DNA from: Bacillota bacterium | GTDB taxonomy: Bacteria > Bacillota > Desulfotomaculia > Desulfotomaculales > JAJYZD01 | Direction of reading: 5' to 3' | NCBI GenBank assembly: GCA_021800315.1 | Contig: JAJYZD010000110.1 | Location: 2,039 to 11,043, forward strand | DNA: 9,005 nucleotides | Part shown: positions 6,151-9,005 of the stretch, piece after piece | How the letters are laid out: each line of letters begins with the position of its first letter | Numbering within the stretch: position 1 is the stretch's first letter | Made by a program: the position numbers and the translations under genes | The notes under the pieces: generated by a model | Database searches by the model: none | Told to the model about the DNA's origin: nothing | Seen by the model: only the letters and a program-made list of their open reading frames with translations

Positions 6151-6470
6151 GTCAATCACCCCCGACTAAAGTCGGAGGCATGTTGGGCAACCCACAGGCG
6201 CCACTTTGGTTTGTTGATTGACCAGGGTAGCGCCGGAGATCCTTCGGGGTCGTTTGTACGGCGGAGCTGATAAGCTTCGTGGGAGGGCGGCGGCCTGTCG
6301 ACCACGCACCGCGCACGGAAGGATCGCAGACCCACTCCGGGGTGCTTCCACAGCCCCGGACCCTGGAACCCGCATTGCAGACAAACTTGGGGTAAGCCGA
6401 AACGGGTGCGGGTTAACCGTTCCGTTGCATTCCCGAGAGGAGAGTTTGGGTGGGCGCACTCAAACCGTCA
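6151..6470 (+). ncRNA. Omega RNA (HEARO RNA) of IscB
   Basis: The 300+ bases between the element's left end and iscB carry no supported gene but many nested stems. Examples are GTCAATCA (6151-6158) with TGATTGAC (6215-6222); CGCCG/CGGCG (6231-6235/6259-6263) enclosing GATCC-TTCG-GGGTC (6238-6251, a UUCG tetraloop); TCCGGGG (6336-6342) with CCCCGGA (6354-6360); and a 9-bp stem GTTTGGGTG/CACTCAAAC (6444-6452/6457-6465) at the 3' end. IscB nucleases use an omega RNA, first described as HEARO RNA, encoded directly upstream of the gene with its guide at the 5' end. The CCCCGGA...GCATTGCAG segment resembles the core of a characterised IscB omega RNA as I recall it. The guide would be the flanking bases just left of about 6151. 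Ends are approximate. Confidence 0.82.
6159..6178. repeat. Left-end hairpin of the IscB element
   Basis: CCCCCGACTAAAGTCGGAGG folds into a 6-bp stem (CCGACT/AGTCGG), a C-A mismatch and two further C-G pairs. It matches the right-end hairpin at 7835-7854 in size, mismatch position and loop-proximal bases. It is the likely TnpA recognition hairpin and may also form the 5' part of the omega RNA. Confidence 0.75.
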
Positions 6471-6484
6471 CCGTCATGAGGAAG

Positions 6485-6501
6485 CGAGGAAACTCGGCGT
6501 G
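6485..6501 (+). promoter_or_regulatory. iscB ribosome site in a GNRA-capped hairpin
   Basis: GAGGA (6486-6490) lies 8 nt before the GTG start (6499-6501) and decides the start. The same bases form CGAG-GAAA-CTCG (6485-6496), a 4-bp stem with a GAAA tetraloop ending two bases before the GTG. It could dampen translation of iscB relative to omega RNA production. Confidence 0.55.
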
Positions 6502-7812
6502 CAGAACTGGGTATTTGTATTGGACAAACATCATCAGCCCCTGATGCCGTGCCACCCGGCGCGGGCCAGGGAACTTCTGAGACACGGCAAGGCCGTGGTT
6601 CACAAGCTGTACCCTTTCACGATCCGGCTTAAGGGTGAGGTAGTGGCCGCCAATGACCCTTTGCGGCTAAAGATCGACCCCGGGGCCAAAACCACCGGAC
6701 TGGTCATCATTCGCGAGAGGGACGGCTACATCGTCTGGGCGGCGAATCTCAATCATCGGCAATTCGTAACGATCAATAAAAACGGCAAACCGGTGACGAT
6801 CATGGACAAACGCGCGTCCCTGCGCCGTGGCCGCCGCAACCGGCATACCCGTTACCGGATCGCCAGATGGAACAACCGCAAGCGCCCGAAAGGCTGGGTT
6901 CCGCCCACATTGAGGGCCAGGGCCGACTGCGTAGCCAACTGGGTCAACAAGCTTATGCGTTTGTGTCCGATCACCGCGGTTTCCATTGAGACCGTCCGGT
7001 TCGATACTCAGAAACTCCAGAACCCGGAAATTTCCGGAGTTGAATATCAGCAGGGAAACCTGTTCGGCTACGAAGTCAAGGAATACCTGTTGGAGAAATA
7101 CGGACGCGAATGCCAGTATTGCCACGGCAAGTCGAAAGATCCTGTGTTGGAGATTGATCACGTCATGCCGAAGTCCCGAGGTGGTAGTGACCGCGTAAGT
7201 AACCTCACCCTGGCTTGCCACGCCTGCAACCAGGATAAGGACAACCAAACGGCGGAGGAATACGGACATCCCGACGTTCAATCCGACGCCAAGAAGCCGC
7301 TCAAAGACGCGGCGACGGTTAATTCGACCCGATGGTACCTTTGGAACCAGGTAAAATCCATCGCTTTAGAAAATAGCTTGGATTTGGAGATGGGCACCGG
7401 TGGCCGGACGAAGTATAACCGGATAACCCATGGTCTACCCAAAGCCCATCACATGGATGCCGCTTGCGTGGGGGCCAGCACCCCTGAGTTGCGGAATACC
7501 CATATCGTTCCTCTGGAGATTCGGGCGGTGGGTCGTGGCAACCGGAAGATGGCCCGGGTTAACAGCTATGGTTTTCCGAAGGGCCACCGCAGCCGAAAAA
7601 AGGTACATTTTGGGTTCCAAACCGGAGATATTGTCAGGGCCGTGGTTCCGATCGGCAAGCATCCCGGCGTTTTTGTAGGCGCTGTGGCCGTTCGGGCAAG
7701 CGGTTACTTTGACATCAAGGATGTTCGCGGAAAAATCTTAGCACAAGGTGTTAACCATAAGTACTGTAAGGTATTGCAACATGCTGACGGTTACGCTTAT
7801 TCTCACGGATAG
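6499..7812 (+). CDS. iscB: IscB, omega-RNA-guided RuvC/HNH endonuclease
   Basis: With the GTG start at 6499 the protein has 437 residues, within the IscB range. It begins VQNWVFVLDKHHQPLMPCHP, the PLMP domain (PLMP 14-17) typical of IscB N-termini; the frame is open further upstream, but that part is omega RNA. RuvC-I is LRLKIDPGAKTTG with Asp60. The Arg-rich bridge helix is at 106-131. RuvC-II is VSIETVRFD with Glu164. The HNH domain spans about 192-250: Cys205/Cys208 and Cys240/Cys243 as a likely zinc site, catalytic His221 in LEIDHVMPKSRGGSD, and N235. RuvC-III is KAHHMDAACVG with His317 and Asp320. The C-terminal beta-rich part (about 368-437) matches the target-adjacent-motif-interacting region. 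All catalytic residues are present, so cleavage of both DNA strands is expected. IscB is the ancestor type of Cas9. Confidence 0.95.
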   Translation: MQNWVFVLDKHHQPLMPCHPARARELLRHGKAVVHKLYPFTIRLKGEVVAANDPLRLKIDPGAKTTGLVIIRERDGYIVWAANLNHRQFVTINKNGKPVTIMDKRASLRRGRRNRHTRYRIARWNNRKRPKGWVPPTLRARADCVANWVNKLMRLCPITAVSIETVRFDTQKLQNPEISGVEYQQGNLFGYEVKEYLLEKYGRECQYCHGKSKDPVLEIDHVMPKSRGGSDRVSNLTLACHACNQDKDNQTAEEYGHPDVQSDAKKPLKDAATVNSTRWYLWNQVKSIALENSLDLEMGTGGRTKYNRITHGLPKAHHMDAACVGASTPELRNTHIVPLEIRAVGRGNRKMARVNSYGFPKGHRSRKKVHFGFQTGDIVRAVVPIGKHPGVFVGAVAVRASGYFDIKDVRGKILAQGVNHKYCKVLQHADGYAYSHG

Positions 7813-7823
7813 AGAGGGGGCAT

Positions 7824-7866
7824 GCGGCGCTCCTCCCCTGACTGAAGTCAGAGGTATCCGCGCCGC
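7824..7866. repeat. Right-end hairpin of the IscB element with outer stem
   Basis: The inner hairpin 7835-7854 (CCCCTGACT-GA-AGTCAGAGG, with one C-A mismatch) is the counterpart of the left-end hairpin. It is enclosed by GCGGCGC (7824-7830) and GCGCCGC (7860-7866), a perfect 7-bp outer stem. The structure starts 12 bp beyond the iscB stop and could serve both as transposase recognition site and as a transcript-end hairpin, though no T-run follows. Confidence 0.7.
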
Positions 7867-7875
7867 CGATTTATC

Positions 7876-8451
7876 ATGAAGGTATTGGGGATTAACGGTA
7901 GTTCGCGTAAGGACGGTAATACCGCCATAGCCATCAGGGCGGTTTTTAGAGAATTGGAGACCCGCGGCATCGAAACGGAATTGATCCAGTTGGCCGGGAG
8001 CCGCTTGTACGGCTGCCGGGGCTGCCGCACCTGCGCCAAAACCCGGGACCGGCAGTGCATAATCAAAGACGATATTCTCAACGACTGCATCGGCAGGATG
8101 GCGGAGGCCGACGGTATCATCCTGGGTTCACCGACCTATTTTTCCGATGTCACTTCGGAGATGAAAGCCCTTATCGACCGGGCCGGCCTGGTGTCCCGGG
8201 CCAACGGCGACATGCTCAAGTACAAGGCCGGGGCGGCGGTCATGGCTGTGCGGCGCGGCGGGTCCACCCACGCTTTCGATACCATGAACCATTTCCTGCA
8301 CATGATGCAGATGTTCCTGGTGGGGGCCAGTTACTGGAACATGGTTTACGGCGGGGCGGTCGGCGAAGTCGAAAAGGACGGGGAAGGCATGCTCAACATG
8401 AAGGTCCTCGGGGAAAACATGGCCTGGCTGCTCAAGAGGATCAAGGCCTGA
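7876..8451 (+). CDS. Flavodoxin-family iron-sulfur flavoprotein / NADPH-dependent FMN reductase-like
   Basis: This is a 191-residue soluble redox protein with a flavodoxin fold. MKVLGINGSSRKDGNT (1-16) is the FMN phosphate-binding loop (GS.R..GNT). Cys47, Cys50, Cys53 and Cys61 (YGCRGCRTCAKTRDRQC) form a compact C-x2-C-x2-C-x7-C set like that which binds a [4Fe-4S] cluster in archaeal and clostridial iron-sulfur flavoproteins. ADGIILGSPTYFSDVTSEMKALIDR (78-102) is the second conserved region, near the flavin ring. It probably shuttles electrons between ferredoxin or NAD(P)H and an unknown partner. The ATG is certain from the family N-terminus, yet no Shine-Dalgarno precedes it: the upstream bases belong to the right end of the IscB element. 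The only nearby purine run, GAGGT at 7851-7855, is 20 nt away and inside the end hairpin. Confidence 0.9.
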   Translation: MKVLGINGSSRKDGNTAIAIRAVFRELETRGIETELIQLAGSRLYGCRGCRTCAKTRDRQCIIKDDILNDCIGRMAEADGIILGSPTYFSDVTSEMKALIDRAGLVSRANGDMLKYKAGAAVMAVRRGGSTHAFDTMNHFLHMMQMFLVGASYWNMVYGGAVGEVEKDGEGMLNMKVLGENMAWLLKRIKA

Positions 8452-8572
8452 AGCGGCCCCGCGGCGGCGGGGTCAACCCCAGTCACGCGGCAAGGACGGC
8501 GCCGGGCGTTCATCGTCTCCGCCGCCCTGGGATCGGCCGCCTTTCCGGCCTACCTGTGGATGCTTGTCGCCG
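8452..8572. other. Short convergent intergenic region
   Basis: This lies between the flavoprotein stop and the stop of the permease on the other strand. CCCCGC-GGCG-GCGGGG (8457-8472) is a short hairpin without a T-run. A plus-strand frame ending at TGA 8581-8583 encodes a hydrophobic tail (AFIVSAALGSAAFPAYLWML) without any start codon before it; it may be a remnant of a membrane protein gene or chance. Confidence 0.35.
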
Positions 8573-9005
8573 TCAGCCCCTGAAGGGCCAGAAAACAGGG
8601 ATCAGGGCCAGGGATACGGCCATGTTGACCAGGGTCAAAGGGAGCCCGACCCTGAGATAGTCGCCGGGACGGTAACGGCCCGGTCCCATCACCAGCAGGT
8701 TCACCTGGTTACCGTAGGGGCTGGCCGGGGAAGCCGAGACGGCAACGGCGACGCCGACCACCAGGGGAGCCGGGTTGAGGTGGGCGGTCACAGCCGCCTG
8801 CACGGCCAGGGGAGCCACCAGGACGACCGTCACGGCGTTGGATAAAACCTGGGTCAGGACGGCCGCCAGAAGGTAAACCACCCCCATAAGGAGTACCGGG
8901 CTCGCTTCTCCCGCTGTTTTGAGTACGGCATGCGCCACAAGGGAAACCACCCCGGTACGGTCGAGGGCTGATCCCAGGGCCAGCATCCCGGCCACGAGAA
9001 CCAGA
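8573..9005 (-). CDS. SLC13/DASS-type permease, C-terminal part (truncated by window edge)
   Basis: The minus-strand frame is open at the right edge and ends with TGA at 8573-8575, so only about 143 C-terminal residues are visible. They contain alternating hydrophobic segments: VLLMGVVYLLAAVLTQVLSN, AVTVVLVAPLAVQAAVTAHL, PLVVGVAVAVSASPASP and a final LRVGLPLTLVNMAVSLALIPVFW. QVLSNAVTVVLVAPLA and SPASPYGNQVNLLVMGPGRY match the second conserved half-repeat of divalent anion/sodium symporters (SN..T..L.AP.A and S.....P.G.Q.N..V.GPG.Y). Substrates in this family include dicarboxylates, citrate, sulfate or phosphate; the visible part does not allow a choice. The GTG at 8993-8995 is internal, because the frame continues upstream with a good hydrophobic sequence. 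Confidence 0.87.
   Translation of the reverse strand, partial: LVLVAGMLALGSALDRTGVVSLVAHAVLKTAGEASPVLLMGVVYLLAAVLTQVLSNAVTVVLVAPLAVQAAVTAHLNPAPLVVGVAVAVSASPASPYGNQVNLLVMGPGRYRPGDYLRVGLPLTLVNMAVSLALIPVFWPFRG

Larger units (their letters stand above)
6151..7866 (+). mobile_element. IscB element (IS200/IS605-type, non-autonomous), approximate limits
   Basis: The unit consists of a left-end hairpin (6159-6178), an omega RNA, iscB and a right-end hairpin (7835-7854), with no TnpA transposase gene. It would therefore need a Y1 transposase acting in trans. The two end hairpins have the same architecture (20 nt, one mismatched pair at the same place) and differ by a compensatory pair. Limits are approximate: the left limit is taken at the start of the 6151-6158 stem strand, and the right limit at the end of the outer stem 7824-7830/7860-7866. 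The cleavage sites were not determined. The element lies between an orphan ORF and a flavoprotein gene whose ATG is at 7876. Confidence 0.75.

Noticed and set aside
6406..6498. Upstream extension of iscB (start at ATG 6406)
   Set aside because: Known IscB proteins begin with the QNWVFVLDK-type sequence just after GTG 6499, which has a good GAGGA ribosome site; the upstream codons overlap omega RNA stems.
7851..7855. GAGGT as ribosome site of the flavoprotein gene
   Set aside because: It is 20 nt from the ATG and part of the right-end hairpin stem, too far and probably paired.
1..9005. CRISPR array associated with the Cas9/Cas12 ancestor nucleases
   Set aside because: No regularly spaced direct repeats are visible anywhere; TnpB and IscB use omega RNAs and do not need arrays.

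Overview
The window looks like chromosomal DNA of a GC-rich, low-branching Firmicute, probably a Peptococcaceae-type clostridium in the Desulfotomaculum/Pelotomaculum/Moorella range. That placement is inferred from four things: a c-di-AMP (ydaO-type) riboswitch in front of a LysM/NlpC-P60 cell-wall hydrolase, strong AGGAGG ribosome sites with TTG and GTG starts, a DUF4912 + GH57 glucan-enzyme pair, and a C-GCAxxG-C-C-type cysteine protein. No rRNA, tRNA or CRISPR array was seen.

Layout from left to right. 1-~700: the 5' part of an IS200/IS605-family tnpB on the minus strand, cut by the window edge, with its ribosome site, a promoter candidate and a subterminal hairpin. 951-1403: a cysteine-rich C-GCAxxG-C-C-type protein (+). 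1451-1666: a small protein of unknown function (-). 1701-1736: an intrinsic terminator for the minus-strand gene at 1759-2607, a secreted double-LysM NlpC/P60 peptidoglycan hydrolase. Its leader (2603-2716) is a c-di-AMP riboswitch preceded by a good sigma-A promoter (2733-2762). 2906-5251: a two-gene minus-strand operon of a membrane-anchored DUF4912 protein followed by a GH57 1,4-alpha-glucan branching enzyme. 5252-5648: a noncoding divergent region. 5670-6095: an orphan ORF of unknown function. ~6151-7866: a compact IscB element, with an omega RNA (HEARO RNA), a complete IscB nuclease and similar hairpins at both ends, but no transposase. 7876-8451: a flavodoxin-family iron-sulfur flavoprotein. 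8573-9005: the C-terminal part of an SLC13/DASS-type permease (-), running off the window.

The most notable content is the pair of obligate mobile-element-guided (OMEGA) nucleases within about 6 kb: TnpB (Cas12 ancestor type, partial) and IscB (Cas9 ancestor type, intact, with all RuvC and HNH motifs). The IscB element carries a 5' omega RNA whose stems can be read directly. The left and right end hairpins differ by a compensatory base-pair change, so the fold appears to be conserved. The element sits immediately in front of the flavoprotein start codon, which now has no Shine-Dalgarno; a purine-rich ribosome-site-like stretch lies just left of the element, so the insertion probably split a gene from its ribosome site.

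The second notable point is the c-di-AMP riboswitch: the 3' strand of its P1 stem contains the only GTG start available to the cell-wall hydrolase. This suggests control at translation initiation, or a start at a downstream TTG.
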